64,000 bases of DNA from Haloprofundus halophilus (GTDB taxonomy: Archaea > Halobacteriota > Halobacteria > Halobacteriales > Haloferacaceae), in the NCBI RefSeq assembly GCF_003439925.1, contig NZ_QQRR01000001.1, positions 186,001-250,000 on the forward strand. The letters run 5' to 3'. Below are positions 25,985 through 35,231 of this stretch, piece by piece. A model generated the notes under the pieces. That model was given only the letters and a program-made list of their open reading frames with translations. It was not told where the DNA came from and made no database searches. A program made the translations under genes and the position numbers. How positions within the stretch are numbered: position 1 is the first letter of the stretch; each line of letters begins with the position of its first letter.

Positions 25985-26488
25985 ATGGTTGGCGACCCGC
26001 CCGAACAGTCGACCCTCCGTCAGTCGCACCGCCTCGTCGAACACTACACGCCCGACGGGATGCTCGGCCGGCTCCTCCACGCATCGGTGACGGGCGCGCT
26101 CTCCGGCGGCGCGTTCCTGCTCGCGATCTTCGGACTGGCTTCCTTCGGCTTCGTCTGGTTCATCACGGGAGTGCTCGCGGCGGTCGTCGGCGTCGTCGCC
26201 GCGTTGCTGACGGTTCTGACGCTCTGGCCGGTGTACCTCTCGCTCATCGGCAACGTCGACTCGCCGGAGAAGTACGGTCGGACGGGCTCACCGTCGACGC
26301 CGGCCGCTAAGCGCGCCGCCGACACTGACCCGTCGGAGATTCTAAAACGCAAGTACGCGGCCGGAGAACTCTCCGACGAGGAGTTCGAGCGCCGGTTGGA
26401 CACGTTGCTTGACGCCGACGAAGTCGCTCGCCGCGGAAGCGACGGCGAGAACGCGGCCTCGAAGCGCACGCTTCGAGAGCGGAACTGA
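25985..26488 (+). CDS. SHOCT-domain membrane protein
   Basis: Protein of 167 residues. It has an N-terminal soluble stretch, a hydrophobic hairpin of two helices (about 37-60 and 63-88), a linker and a C-terminal SHOCT domain (SEILKRKYAAGELSDEEFERRLDTLLD, about 119-145), a short helical module thought to mediate oligomerisation. Haloarchaea carry many such proteins; function is unknown. GTTATCAC lies about 12-20 bases before the ATG and a TTTTACAGC element about 27 bases before it. It is convergent with the GlpA-like gene 17 bases away. Confidence 0.85.
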   Translation: MVGDPPEQSTLRQSHRLVEHYTPDGMLGRLLHASVTGALSGGAFLLAIFGLASFGFVWFITGVLAAVVGVVAALLTVLTLWPVYLSLIGNVDSPEKYGRTGSPSTPAAKRAADTDPSEILKRKYAAGELSDEEFERRLDTLLDADEVARRGSDGENAASKRTLRERN

Positions 26489-26505
26489 ACCGAATCGGTC
26501 GCGGC

Positions 26506-27753
26506 TCAGTCCGCCGTCAGCACGTCCTCGTCCGACGGCGAGCGCGCGTCGTACTCGGCGACGAACTCGTCTAACCGCCGTTCGTCGTCGATTCCGGGTA
26601 ACTCTTCCTCGGCGGTGCGACACGGTTCGTCGACGCCGAGCGCCTCGCAGACGTGGTCGGCTGTCGCCTCCGCCATCATCCGGTACGTCGTCAGTTTGCC
26701 GCCGACGATGCTGGCGAAGTTCTCGACGCCCTCTCGCTCGTGGTCGAGCAGGAAGAAGCCGCGCGAGATGCCGCGGGCGTCGCCCTCGCCGCCGTCCATC
26801 GTCTCGCGCTCGGCCTCGTCGGGCGCGTACAGCGGGCGGACGCCCCACCACGTGCGGAGAATCTCGCTCTTCGCCGCTTCGGGGAGCATCTTCGAGCACT
26901 CCTCGACCATCTTCCGTATCTCCCAGTGTTCCTCGTCGAACTCGTCGGGGTCGTCGACTTCGATGCTCGTCGTCCCCAACACCGCCTGCGTCTCGTGGGG
27001 GACGACGATGTCGCCGTCGGCGGGCGGGCGGCAGCGGTTGAGCACCGGGCCGAGACCCGGATAGTCGACAGAGACCATCACGCCCTTGGTCGGTCGCATC
27101 GCCACCTCGACGCCCGCGAGTTCCGCGCACTCACCGGCCCACGTGCCGGCGGCGTTGATGACGTAGTCGGCGTCGACCGTCTCGTCTACGTCACCGCCGA
27201 GCGTCGCACCGGTCGCCCGTCCGTCTTCGACGCGGACGTCCGTGACCGGCGCGTGCGTCAGCACCTCCGCGCCGTTCTCGGCCGCGCTCGCCGCGTTGGC
27301 GGCGACGAGACGCGAGGGGTAGACGACGCCGTCGGGGACTTTCATCACTCGCTCCGCGTCGGGTGTGAGCCCCGGCACCTCCGCTCGGGTTTCCTCGTCG
27401 CCGAGCACCTCCGCCTCGATGCCGATATCCTCGCAGGCGGCCAGTTTCTCCTCGAAGAACTCGGGGTCGTCTTCGGGTAGTTGGACGAAGAACCCACCCG
27501 TGTCGCGGATGCAGTGCCCTGCGATATCCCGAAGGATTCGGTTCTCGCGGATACACTCCTCCGCGCCGAGTTCGTCGTCCGGTGCGTACCGCGCGCCGCT
27601 GTGCAGCAGGCCGTGCGACCGTCCGGAGGTCCCGCTGGCGAGGCCGCCGCGTTCGGCGACGACGACGTCGACGCCGCGCATCGCCAGGTCGCGCGCGATT
27701 CCGACACCCGTTGCTCCACCGCCGATGACGAGGACTTCAGTCTGGATAGTCAT
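26506..27753 (-). CDS. GlpA-like FAD-dependent glycerol-3-phosphate dehydrogenase paralogue, short form
   Basis: FAD oxidoreductase of the DAO/GlpA family, 415 residues, starting MTIQTEVLVIGGGATGVG. The dinucleotide-binding GxGxxG, RSHGLLHSGARYA and WWGVRPLYAP blocks closely match GlpA encoded at 30448-32196. It stops after the flavoprotein domain and lacks the C-terminal [2Fe-2S] BFD-like domain present there. It lies 108 bases downstream of glpC on the same strand, so it may be co-transcribed with glpABC or act as an alternative catalytic subunit. The substrate is probably glycerol-3-phosphate but could be another alpha-hydroxy compound. Confidence 0.85.
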   Translation of the reverse strand: MTIQTEVLVIGGGATGVGIARDLAMRGVDVVVAERGGLASGTSGRSHGLLHSGARYAPDDELGAEECIRENRILRDIAGHCIRDTGGFFVQLPEDDPEFFEEKLAACEDIGIEAEVLGDEETRAEVPGLTPDAERVMKVPDGVVYPSRLVAANAASAAENGAEVLTHAPVTDVRVEDGRATGATLGGDVDETVDADYVINAAGTWAGECAELAGVEVAMRPTKGVMVSVDYPGLGPVLNRCRPPADGDIVVPHETQAVLGTTSIEVDDPDEFDEEHWEIRKMVEECSKMLPEAAKSEILRTWWGVRPLYAPDEAERETMDGGEGDARGISRGFFLLDHEREGVENFASIVGGKLTTYRMMAEATADHVCEALGVDEPCRTAEEELPGIDDERRLDEFVAEYDARSPSDEDVLTAD

Positions 27754-27861
27754 AGTCGTCGGGCGAGTTTGCTCGCCCACAGTCTCCGCTCGCGGGTTAG
27801 GACCCGACGCGCAAAAGCCCTGCGCGAGTCGCCGTCGAGGGCGAAAAATCGTGTACTTCGG

Positions 27862-29169
27862 CTACGCCATCGCCTCTTCGAGGACCTGGAGGGGGTGTCG
27901 AATCTCGTAGCCGGTGCCGTGTTCCATCTGCATCGAACACGTCGGACACTCGGTCATGCCCACCTCGCCGGCGGCGTGGTGCATGTGCTCGAACATCTCT
28001 TCGCCGATCTTCATCGACTTCTCGTACTTCTCTTCTTTCCAGCCGTACGTGCCGGAGATGCCCGAGCACGACGGCCCGACGTCCTCGATTTCGACGCCGT
28101 CCAACTCGCGGAACAACTCGACGGCTTGGCGGTCGAGGCCCTGATTGCGGGCGTGACACGGCGCGTGATACGCGTACGATTGCTCCGGGACCGACGAGTC
28201 GGCGAGCGCACCCTCTAAATCCTCGTGGATGCGGAGGTACTCCATCGCCTCGTAGGTGTGCGCCGACACGTCCTCGATGCCGTCCAAGTCGAACAGTTCG
28301 GGGTACTCCTGTTTCAGAGACATCGAACAGGACGTACACGAGGCGACGATATCGTAACCGTCGGCGATCAATCCAGAGAAGTTCTCGACGTTGATGCCGG
28401 CGGCGCGTTTCGCGTCGTTGAGCATCCCGTTGGCGAACATCGGCGTCCCCGAACAGCGCTGGACGGGGACGACGACCTCGTATCCGAACTCCTCGAAGAC
28501 GCGGACCAGCGCCTTGCCGACCTCGGGCGTGTTGTAGTTCGAGTAACAGCCGTGGAAGTACGCCACGCGCTTGTCTTCCGACCGAACTTGCGGGCCTCCT
28601 CGCTCGTCCCACCACTCTCTGAACGTTTGGGTGGCGAACTCGGGGAACTCCCGCTCCGACGTGACGCCCAACACCTTCTCGTTGAACAGTTTGGTGACGC
28701 CGAGGCCCATCACGAAGTTGGTCAGTCGCGGAACCTTGCTGCCGAGTTCGGCCATCGTCCGGTAGTTGGCGAGAATGCGGTTACGAACGTACTCTCGGGA
28801 GAGTTTCTCCATCCGTTCGTCGACGAACTCGCCTCGCGCGGTGTTGTGCATCTGGCTCAGCGGGACGGACGACGGACAGACGTCGTCGCAGCGCATGCAG
28901 TTCGAGCAGTCCATCACCGACGCGTCGATGTCCTCGTCGCTCTTGCGTTTGAGGCGCCACTGCTCGGGTCCCTGGAACTTCGGACCGGGGAACTCGTCGT
29001 CGACTTCGGCGACCGGACACGCCGAGTCGCAGGTCGTACACTTGTAACAGTTGTCCGCGCCCGGTCTGAGGTCCATTTCGTCGGCTTCAGGAAACACCTG
29101 TACGGGTTCGAAGTCGTCCTGTGCTACGTTCGGGTTGCTCTCGTCTGCTGGGTGTTCTGCGTCGCTCAT
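27862..29169 (-). CDS. glpC: Anaerobic-type glycerol-3-phosphate dehydrogenase subunit C
   Basis: Iron-sulfur subunit that passes electrons from GlpAB to the membrane quinone pool. It has 435 residues starting MSDAEHPADESN. Two 4Fe-4S motifs, CYKCTTCDSACP and CSNCMRCDDVCP, lie in the N-terminal third. Two CCG-type cysteine-rich domains follow: the first around FHGCYSNYNTPEVG and CTSCS, the second around HAPCHARNQG, SCSGISGTYG and CPTCS. The start is 4 bases after the end of glpB, so glpABC form one operon. Confidence 0.95.
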   Translation of the reverse strand: MSDAEHPADESNPNVAQDDFEPVQVFPEADEMDLRPGADNCYKCTTCDSACPVAEVDDEFPGPKFQGPEQWRLKRKSDEDIDASVMDCSNCMRCDDVCPSSVPLSQMHNTARGEFVDERMEKLSREYVRNRILANYRTMAELGSKVPRLTNFVMGLGVTKLFNEKVLGVTSEREFPEFATQTFREWWDERGGPQVRSEDKRVAYFHGCYSNYNTPEVGKALVRVFEEFGYEVVVPVQRCSGTPMFANGMLNDAKRAAGINVENFSGLIADGYDIVASCTSCSMSLKQEYPELFDLDGIEDVSAHTYEAMEYLRIHEDLEGALADSSVPEQSYAYHAPCHARNQGLDRQAVELFRELDGVEIEDVGPSCSGISGTYGWKEEKYEKSMKIGEEMFEHMHHAAGEVGMTECPTCSMQMEHGTGYEIRHPLQVLEEAMA

Positions 29170-29173
29170 TGGG

Positions 29174-30448
29174 TTAGATACTCGCTCCTGCTTCTCGGCC
29201 GGCGACGACGCCGGTCGCGAGGGAGATGCCGCTACTCGATTTCTCGGCCGCGCCGTCGGCACCGCCGACGACCGCGCCCGCCGCCCGCAGATTCGCGAAC
29301 TGCGGCGCGTCGTTTCGGTCCAAAACGCGCATTTCGTCGTCGACGACGACGCCGAAGCGCGCGAACGGATGGTCGCCGAAGGCGTCGGTGTCGAACCAGT
29401 CGTAGCGGTCGGACGGGTGCGGCACGTACGACTCGAAGATCGGCTCTCGGACGCGCGAGCGGTTCGAGTCGATGCCTTTTCCGACCAATCCACCGGCCGC
29501 CAACACGAACTCGTCGGCGTGGTACGGAACCTTCCTGCGTTTCTGGTCGACGTGGACGGCTTGTAACTCGTCGCCGTCGGCTTCGTAGTCGACGACGGGG
29601 TTGCCCGTACTCATCCTCACGCCCGCGTCGTCGAGCGCCGCAAACAGCGCGTCTTCGAGTCTGAGTCCGGGGAAACTCGGCGGTCCCATCGGAATCTCGA
29701 ACACGTCCACACCGAGATGTGATTCGAGGTCAGCGCGCACCTCGTCGGCGTGCTCGTCACCTAACAGCGAGGGGAAGCCGACGCGTTCGACGCCTTTGAG
29801 CCGCGGTTTGACGGTCTCGGCGAGCGCCTCGCGTGCCCCGACCGACCGGCCCGCGAAGCGAATCTCCTCGTCTCTGTCGAGCGCGTTGGCGAACCGAGTC
29901 ACTTTGGCGTCAGCGCGGAACTCCTCCGGGAACGAGAGCTCCGCGCCGCGGACCTCGAAGGGGACGCCGGCGGCTTCGAGATGTTCGGAGACGAGTCGGG
30001 CGTCGAAGTCGGTGAGCGACCGAAAGCCGACGACGAGCATCGACCGCGCATCGCTGGCGAGGCCCGCCGCCGACGCTTCGGGATACCGGGCGGTCGGTTT
30101 GACTGTGCCGCCGTAGGTGGGTACGAGCGCGTTCGCGTCCGTGTGCGAACCGCGGTAGCTGTCGGCGGTCACCTCGTCGAACAGGTCGAGTCCGTCGCGG
30201 ATGGCTTGTTCGCCGGCGAGCGAGTACGGGTGGTCGTCGGGAAGCGACGAGAGCGCGTCGTACGGATTCGAGACGGGGCCGTCGCCGTTCGGATAACCCA
30301 ACACGTCGATTAGTCCGCTCGCGAAGCGGAGCGTGCTCTTCTTGTAGGAGACGAGGCGAACGCTCGCGCCCGCCTCGGCGGCCGAGAGTGCGGCTATCGA
30401 GCCCGCGAGGCCGCCGCCGACGACGAGCACGTCGTCTCGGATGGGCAT
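29174..30448 (-). CDS. glpB: Anaerobic-type glycerol-3-phosphate dehydrogenase subunit B
   Basis: Flavoprotein subunit of 424 residues that links GlpA to GlpC. It begins [20 protein letters not shown] with a GxGxxG dinucleotide fold, and ends with the second FAD block NLRAAGAVVGGADGAAEK SSSGISLATGV. Its ATG shares one base with the TGA of glpA (TGATG), a translational-coupling arrangement. Length is normal for GlpB. Confidence 0.94.
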   Translation of the reverse strand: MPIRDDVLVVGGGLAGSIAALSAAEAGASVRLVSYKKSTLRFASGLIDVLGYPNGDGPVSNPYDALSSLPDDHPYSLAGEQAIRDGLDLFDEVTADSYRGSHTDANALVPTYGGTVKPTARYPEASAAGLASDARSMLVVGFRSLTDFDARLVSEHLEAAGVPFEVRGAELSFPEEFRADAKVTRFANALDRDEEIRFAGRSVGAREALAETVKPRLKGVERVGFPSLLGDEHADEVRADLESHLGVDVFEIPMGPPSFPGLRLEDALFAALDDAGVRMSTGNPVVDYEADGDELQAVHVDQKRRKVPYHADEFVLAAGGLVGKGIDSNRSRVREPIFESYVPHPSDRYDWFDTDAFGDHPFARFGVVVDDEMRVLDRNDAPQFANLRAAGAVVGGADGAAEKSSSGISLATGVVAGREAGASI

Positions 30449-32196
30449 CAGCGCTCACCCCGTCGCGTTCCACCATCCGCGGCTGTCGCGTCCGAGCGCC
30501 CGGTTTCACCGTCACTCGCGTCGACGCCGACCCCGCCGTCGAAAGCGGCGAAGTCGACGGCTCCGTCCATCGCTGCGGGGTCGCCGTCGCGGTTCATCGT
30601 CGTCGCGTGCAGCGCGTAGTTCAACATCGCCTGCGAGAGCTGTTCGCCCCAGAGCGCGTGGACTTCGCCTTTCCAGCGCTCCTGAAACAGTTCGTCGAGC
30701 GCCTCTCTCGCTGTGGGTTCGTCGTACTGTGGGTAGAGTTCGTTCGCCATACGATGACAGCAGAAGCCGCCCTGACAGTTGCCCATCGAGGCTCTCGTGC
30801 GGATTCGGACGGCGTTGAGGTCCGAGCCGGACTGCTCGATAGCGTCCCGAATCTCGGCGCGGGTGACGGCCTCGCACTCGCAGACGACGGGGTTCGGCTC
30901 GCCGGTTTTGAGCACTTCGTCGGCGCGCGAACCGAGTCGCTGGACGCTGCGGCGGCCGATAGGCGAGCGGAGGCCGAACTCGTCCATGTAATCGCGTAGT
31001 ACGGAGAAGTCCTCGCTGCCCGGGAGCGGTTCGTCCGCGGTGCGACACGCCGTGTCGATGCCGAACTGCTCGCAGACGTGGTCGGAGATCTTCTCGGCCA
31101 TCATCCGGTAGGTCGTGAACTTGCCGCCGACGATGCTGGTCATGCCCGGGAGGTCGTCGCGTTCCTCGTGGTCGAGCAGGAAGAAGTCGCGCGTGATGTC
31201 GGTGGGGTCGGTCGTGCCGGTCCCTGGTGGTTCGTACAGGGGACGCACGCCCCAGAACGAACGAATCGTCCGGGCTTCTTTGAGGATGGGGACGAGTTCG
31301 GAGAGCGTGTCGATCATGAGGTCGACTTCCCACTGTTCTTCGGGGTAGTCGTCGGGGTCCTCGACTTCCTCGTCGGTCGTACCGAGGATACAGGTGGTCT
31401 CGTGAGGGACGACGATGTCGGCGTCGCCCTTGGGTCGACAGCGGTTGACGACAGTGTCGACCTGCCGGGTGTTCATAATGGTCATGACGCCTTTCGAGGG
31501 ACGCACCGCGACTTCGACGCCGGCCATCTCGCCGATTTGGCCGGCCCACGCGCCCGTGGCGTTGACGACGTAGTCGGCGCGAATTTTCTCGGTCGAGCCG
31601 GGAGTTCGGTGGACGCGCTTGCCGGGGCCGGAGGCGTGTTCGACTTCGATGCCGACGACCTCGCCGTCTTCGAGGAGCACGTCGACGACTTCGGCGTGGG
31701 GTTCGATGCGCGCGCCGTACTCCTGGGCGCTGGCGGCGTTGGCGACGCAGAGTCGGAAGGGGTCGATAGCGCCGTCGGGGACTTTTATCGCTCTCTTGAT
31801 ATCTTTGGCGAGGTACGGTTCGATCTCTCGGGCTTCCTCGGCGGTGAGCACTTCGGCGGGGATACCGCACTCGCGGCAGCCTTCGAGCTTCTCGTCGAAG
31901 TAGTCGTCCGGGTCGTCGGGTTTCTGGACGAACAGCCCGCCCGTCATCTCGACGCAGTGGGCGGCGATGTCGCGGAGGACGCGGTTCTCCTCGATGCACT
32001 CTCTCGCGCTCGCTTGGTCGGAGACGGCGTAGCGACCGCCGCTGTGCAACAGTCCGTGCATGCGGCCGGTAGTGCCGTGGGTGAGGTTGCCTCGTTCGAC
32101 GAGGGTGACGTCGAGGCCGCGCATCGCGAGGTCGCGCGCGATGCCGCAGCCGGTCGACCCGCCCCCGACGACGACCACGTGGGGTGTATCTGTCAT
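30448..32196 (-). CDS. glpA: Anaerobic-type glycerol-3-phosphate dehydrogenase subunit A
   Basis: Catalytic FAD subunit oxidising sn-glycerol-3-phosphate to dihydroxyacetone phosphate. It has 582 residues from [18 protein letters not shown]; the ATG at 32194-32196 is chosen over one 36 bases upstream. The FAD domain contains [15 protein letters not shown] and [17 protein letters not shown]-like [2Fe-2S] domain ([12 protein letters not shown] and [11 protein letters not shown]) follows about residue 430. The acidic Gly/Asp-rich C-terminal tail of about 40 residues is unusual beyond the last conserved helix. It is the first gene of glpABC, divergent from glpK across a 289-base promoter region. 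Confidence 0.96.
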   Translation of the reverse strand: MTDTPHVVVVGGGSTGCGIARDLAMRGLDVTLVERGNLTHGTTGRMHGLLHSGGRYAVSDQASARECIEENRVLRDIAAHCVEMTGGLFVQKPDDPDDYFDEKLEGCRECGIPAEVLTAEEAREIEPYLAKDIKRAIKVPDGAIDPFRLCVANAASAQEYGARIEPHAEVVDVLLEDGEVVGIEVEHASGPGKRVHRTPGSTEKIRADYVVNATGAWAGQIGEMAGVEVAVRPSKGVMTIMNTRQVDTVVNRCRPKGDADIVVPHETTCILGTTDEEVEDPDDYPEEQWEVDLMIDTLSELVPILKEARTIRSFWGVRPLYEPPGTGTTDPTDITRDFFLLDHEERDDLPGMTSIVGGKFTTYRMMAEKISDHVCEQFGIDTACRTADEPLPGSEDFSVLRDYMDEFGLRSPIGRRSVQRLGSRADEVLKTGEPNPVVCECEAVTRAEIRDAIEQSGSDLNAVRIRTRASMGNCQGGFCCHRMANELYPQYDEPTAREALDELFQERWKGEVHALWGEQLSQAMLNYALHATTMNRDGDPAAMDGAVDFAAFDGGVGVDASDGETGRSDATAADGGTRRGER

Positions 32197-32387
32197 CGGT
32201 TTACCGTGACGAGGGTTTTCTGGCGACTTCACTCTACCTTCGACGAAGCGGACGGTTTCGTCCGCAGACCAGTTCGAGTTCCGGATTGTATTTCTCGGAG
32301 AGAATCGTTTCGAACCAAACGAGTGTGTGTCGAACGATCAGATTAACCACCGTTCGACCCCGTATCGCGGTCGAAAAGTGAGCAACG

Positions 32388-32394
32388 TTTATCA
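32388..32394 (+). promoter_or_regulatory. Putative TATA element of glpK
   Basis: GTTTATCATC in an AT-rich patch of the glpA-glpK divergent region. It would give a leader of about 70 bases before glpK, longer than most in this window. The leader could carry post-transcriptional control. Confidence 0.4.
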
Positions 32395-32470
32395 TCTTCA
32401 TGCACGGTTTTTCATTGTGGTGTGGGGCGCTAGCACGTCAGCGTAGTACGCGGGACTAGCTCCGACACAC

Positions 32471-32477
32471 GAAGGAG
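32471..32477 (+). promoter_or_regulatory. Strong Shine-Dalgarno of glpK
   Basis: GAAGGAG ends 8 bases before the glpK ATG at 32486, a clear ribosome binding site that agrees with a leadered transcript. Confidence 0.7.
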
Positions 32478-32485
32478 AAACACCA

Positions 32486-34024
32486 ATGGCAACTGAAACA
32501 TACGTTGGCGCTATCGACCAGGGGACGACGGGAACCCGGTTTATGGTCTTCGACCATAGCGGACGCGTCGTCACGAGTGCGTACGAGAAACACGAACAGA
32601 TCTATCCCGAACCGGGTTGGGTCGAACACGACCCGGCCGAGATTTGGGAGAAAACGCAGTCGGTGATCACGTCTGCGCTCCAGAAGGCCGACCTGACGGC
32701 CGACCAGCTGGAGGCGATCGGCATCACGAACCAGCGCGAGACGACGCTGCTGTGGGACGCCGACTCCGGAACGCCGGTCCACAACGCCATCGTCTGGCAG
32801 GACCGACGAACGACCGACCGCGTCGAGGAACTGGAGGCCGAGGACAAAGTCGAGTGGATTCGCGGGAAGACGGGGTTGGAAGCCGACGCGTACTTCTCGG
32901 CGACGAAAGCCGAGTGGCTGCTCGACAACGCCGACCCGATGAAGATGCAGCGGGCGCGACCCGCCGACGTCCGCGAGCGCGCCGAAGACGGCGAAATCCT
33001 GTTCGGCACCATCGACACGTGGCTCATCTATAAACTGACGGGCAACCACATCACGGACGTCACGAACGCCTCGCGGACGATGCTGTTCGACATCCACGAG
33101 ATGGAGTGGGACGAGGAACTCTGCGAGGAGTTCGACGTGCCGATGGCGATGCTCCCCGAGGTCCGACCGTCCTCCGACGACAACTACTACGGGACGACGG
33201 ACTCGGAGGGCTTCCTCGGCAGCGAGGTGCCCGTCGCAGCCGCGTTCGGCGACCAGCAGGCGGCGCTGTTCGGCCAGACCTGCTTCGACGAGGGTGACGC
33301 GAAGAACACCTACGGGACGGGGTCGTTCATGCTGATGAACACCGGCGAAGAGGCCGTCGAGAGCGAACACGGCCTGCTGACGACCGTCGGCTTCCAGCGC
33401 TCTGGCGAACCGGTGCAGTACGCCCTCGAAGGGGCTATCTTCGTCACCGGTGCAGCCATCGAGTGGCTCGAAGACATGGAGATCATCTCGAACGCCTCCG
33501 AGAGCGAGACGCTCGCTCGGAGCGTCGACTCGACGGACGGGGTGTACTTCGTGCCGGCGTTCACGGGACTGGGCGCGCCGCACTGGGACGGCCGCGCTCG
33601 CGGGACCATCGTCGGGATGACCCGCGGGACGCGTCGCGAGCACGTCGTTCGCGCGACGCTCGAATCCATCGCGTTCCAGACGAAGGACGTCGCCGACGCG
33701 ATGGAGGCGGACTCGGGCATCGAGATGACGACGCTTCGCGTCGACGGCGGCGCGGTGAAGAACAACTTCCTGTGTCAACTGCAGGCGAACATCGTCGACT
33801 CGACGATCGTCCGCCCGCAGGTCGACGAGACGACCGCGCTCGGCTCCGCCTACGCCGCCGGCCTCGCGGTCGGCTACTGGGAGACGCTCGACGAACTCCG
33901 AGACAACTGGCAGGTCGACCGCGAGTTCGAAGCCGAGGACGGCAAGAACGTCGCGAGACGCCACGAACGCTGGCAAGAGGCGGTCAAACGCTCGCTCGAC
34001 TGGGCGCGCGACGGGAGTGACTGA
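32486..34024 (+). CDS. glpK: Glycerol kinase
   Basis: ATP-dependent kinase making sn-glycerol-3-phosphate, the entry step of glycerol catabolism in haloarchaea. It has 512 residues, full length. FGGY-family blocks are AIDQGTTGTRFMVFD (phosphate loop), ITNQRETTLLWD, AIVWQDRRT, AAFGDQQAALFGQ, KNTYGTGSFMLMNTG and LRVDGGAVKNNFL. It is divergent from glpABC and 3 bases upstream of glpX, so expression is likely coordinated by glycerol. Confidence 0.97.
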   Translation: MATETYVGAIDQGTTGTRFMVFDHSGRVVTSAYEKHEQIYPEPGWVEHDPAEIWEKTQSVITSALQKADLTADQLEAIGITNQRETTLLWDADSGTPVHNAIVWQDRRTTDRVEELEAEDKVEWIRGKTGLEADAYFSATKAEWLLDNADPMKMQRARPADVRERAEDGEILFGTIDTWLIYKLTGNHITDVTNASRTMLFDIHEMEWDEELCEEFDVPMAMLPEVRPSSDDNYYGTTDSEGFLGSEVPVAAAFGDQQAALFGQTCFDEGDAKNTYGTGSFMLMNTGEEAVESEHGLLTTVGFQRSGEPVQYALEGAIFVTGAAIEWLEDMEIISNASESETLARSVDSTDGVYFVPAFTGLGAPHWDGRARGTIVGMTRGTRREHVVRATLESIAFQTKDVADAMEADSGIEMTTLRVDGGAVKNNFLCQLQANIVDSTIVRPQVDETTALGSAYAAGLAVGYWETLDELRDNWQVDREFEAEDGKNVARRHERWQEAVKRSLDWARDGSD

Positions 34025-34027
34025 CCG

Positions 34028-35158
34028 ATGTTGAAACTCGGACCCCTCACCGCGGTCGGTCTCTCCGGTTTCGTCCCGGTGATGCAGACCGGCTTCGGCG
34101 TCTTCGTCGACCCGGTGATGATTCTGGCGGCGCTCGCGGGTGGCGCGTTCGGCGCGGCGCTCGGCGCGCTCCCGGCGTTCATCTTCACCGGCTTCATGGT
34201 CATCGCCGGGCAGGTCGCGGAGTACGTCAACCCCGAGGCCGCCGGCATCACCGGCGCTATCGCCTTCGGTCCGCCGTTCTCGCCGGCCATCAGCTTCGCC
34301 GGTGGCGCGGCCGCGGCGGCGTACGCCGCCAAACAGGGCTACATGGACACCGGTTTCGACTACCACGAGGCGAAGAACATCGCCTTCGCACAGGGGACGA
34401 AACCCGACGTGCTCCTCGTTGGCGCGGTGTTCGGCGTCGTCGGCTACTGGATCACCCAGGTGTCGAACGTCTTCCTCCTGCCGTGGGACTCCATCGCGAT
34501 GGGCGTCGTCATCTCGGCGCTCATCCACCGACTCGCCTTCGGTTACCCGCTCATCGGCGACGTACGCGGGGGCAGCCTGCTCGACATGTCGCCGTTCGAG
34601 CGAGAGGAGATGCGCGCGAGCGGCGGCGGAGAAGCCGCAGTCGACGGCGGAACCGACCGACCGCAGACGGACGGAGGCACCGTGACCAAGTCCCGCTTCG
34701 CGGTCGAACCGTGGCTGCCCCACCAGTACAAGTGGGTCAACGTGGCCACGCTCAGCATCTTCGGCGGTCTGCTCGGCGGGTTCATCGCGCTCGAAACCGG
34801 CCTCGTCTTCCTCGGGTTCGGCATCAGCGCGGCGACGCTCGTCTTCCTGAACTGCGGCGTCGAACAGATTCCGGTCACCCACCACATCACGCTCATCGGG
34901 AGCGCGGGTGCGGTCGCCGCGGTCGGCGGTGACCCCGCGGGGGCGACGGTAGTCGGACTGCTCGCGGGCGCGTTCTTCGGCCTCATCTCGGGGCTGTTCG
35001 GCGAAGCGTTCCAGCGCGTCTTCTACGCGCACGGCGACACTCACTGGGACCCGCCGGCGGCGGCCATCGTCTTCGGCTCGCTCGTCATCGCGGTGCTCGC
35101 CATCCTCGGCATCCTGCCGGACTCGTCGTACGTGCCGACGCTCGGAATCGAAATCTAA
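34028..35158 (+). CDS. glpX: GlpX-type membrane protein, putative glycerol transporter/facilitator
   Basis: Polytopic membrane protein of 376 residues, ATG three bases after glpK stop. Two hydrophobic halves (about 1-180 and 235-370) with about eight helices are split by a cytoplasmic acidic/Gly linker (GGGEAAVDGGTDRPQTDGG). Gly/Ala-rich helices resemble channel or carrier helices. An equivalent gene follows glpK in Haloferax volcanii and has been proposed as the glycerol facilitator; it is unrelated to the fructose bisphosphatase also called GlpX. The transport role is inference from position. A T-rich stretch (35163-35180) after the stop could terminate transcription. Confidence 0.78.
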   Translation: MLKLGPLTAVGLSGFVPVMQTGFGVFVDPVMILAALAGGAFGAALGALPAFIFTGFMVIAGQVAEYVNPEAAGITGAIAFGPPFSPAISFAGGAAAAAYAAKQGYMDTGFDYHEAKNIAFAQGTKPDVLLVGAVFGVVGYWITQVSNVFLLPWDSIAMGVVISALIHRLAFGYPLIGDVRGGSLLDMSPFEREEMRASGGGEAAVDGGTDRPQTDGGTVTKSRFAVEPWLPHQYKWVNVATLSIFGGLLGGFIALETGLVFLGFGISAATLVFLNCGVEQIPVTHHITLIGSAGAVAAVGGDPAGATVVGLLAGAFFGLISGLFGEAFQRVFYAHGDTHWDPPAAAIVFGSLVIAVLAILGILPDSSYVPTLGIEI

Positions 35159-35161
35159 CTG

Positions 35162-35180
35162 TACTTTTCTTCTCCTTTCG
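35162..35180 (+). terminator. Pyrimidine-rich putative terminator after glpX
   Basis: GTACTTTTCTTCTCCTTTC directly follows the glpX stop. T-rich tracts are typical of archaeal termination sites; no hairpin is needed or seen. Confidence 0.35.
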
Positions 35181-35231
35181 AACCGGTCGCTCGGGACGCG
35201 TTGCCGAACCGGAGAGACGGTGACGGCCGAG

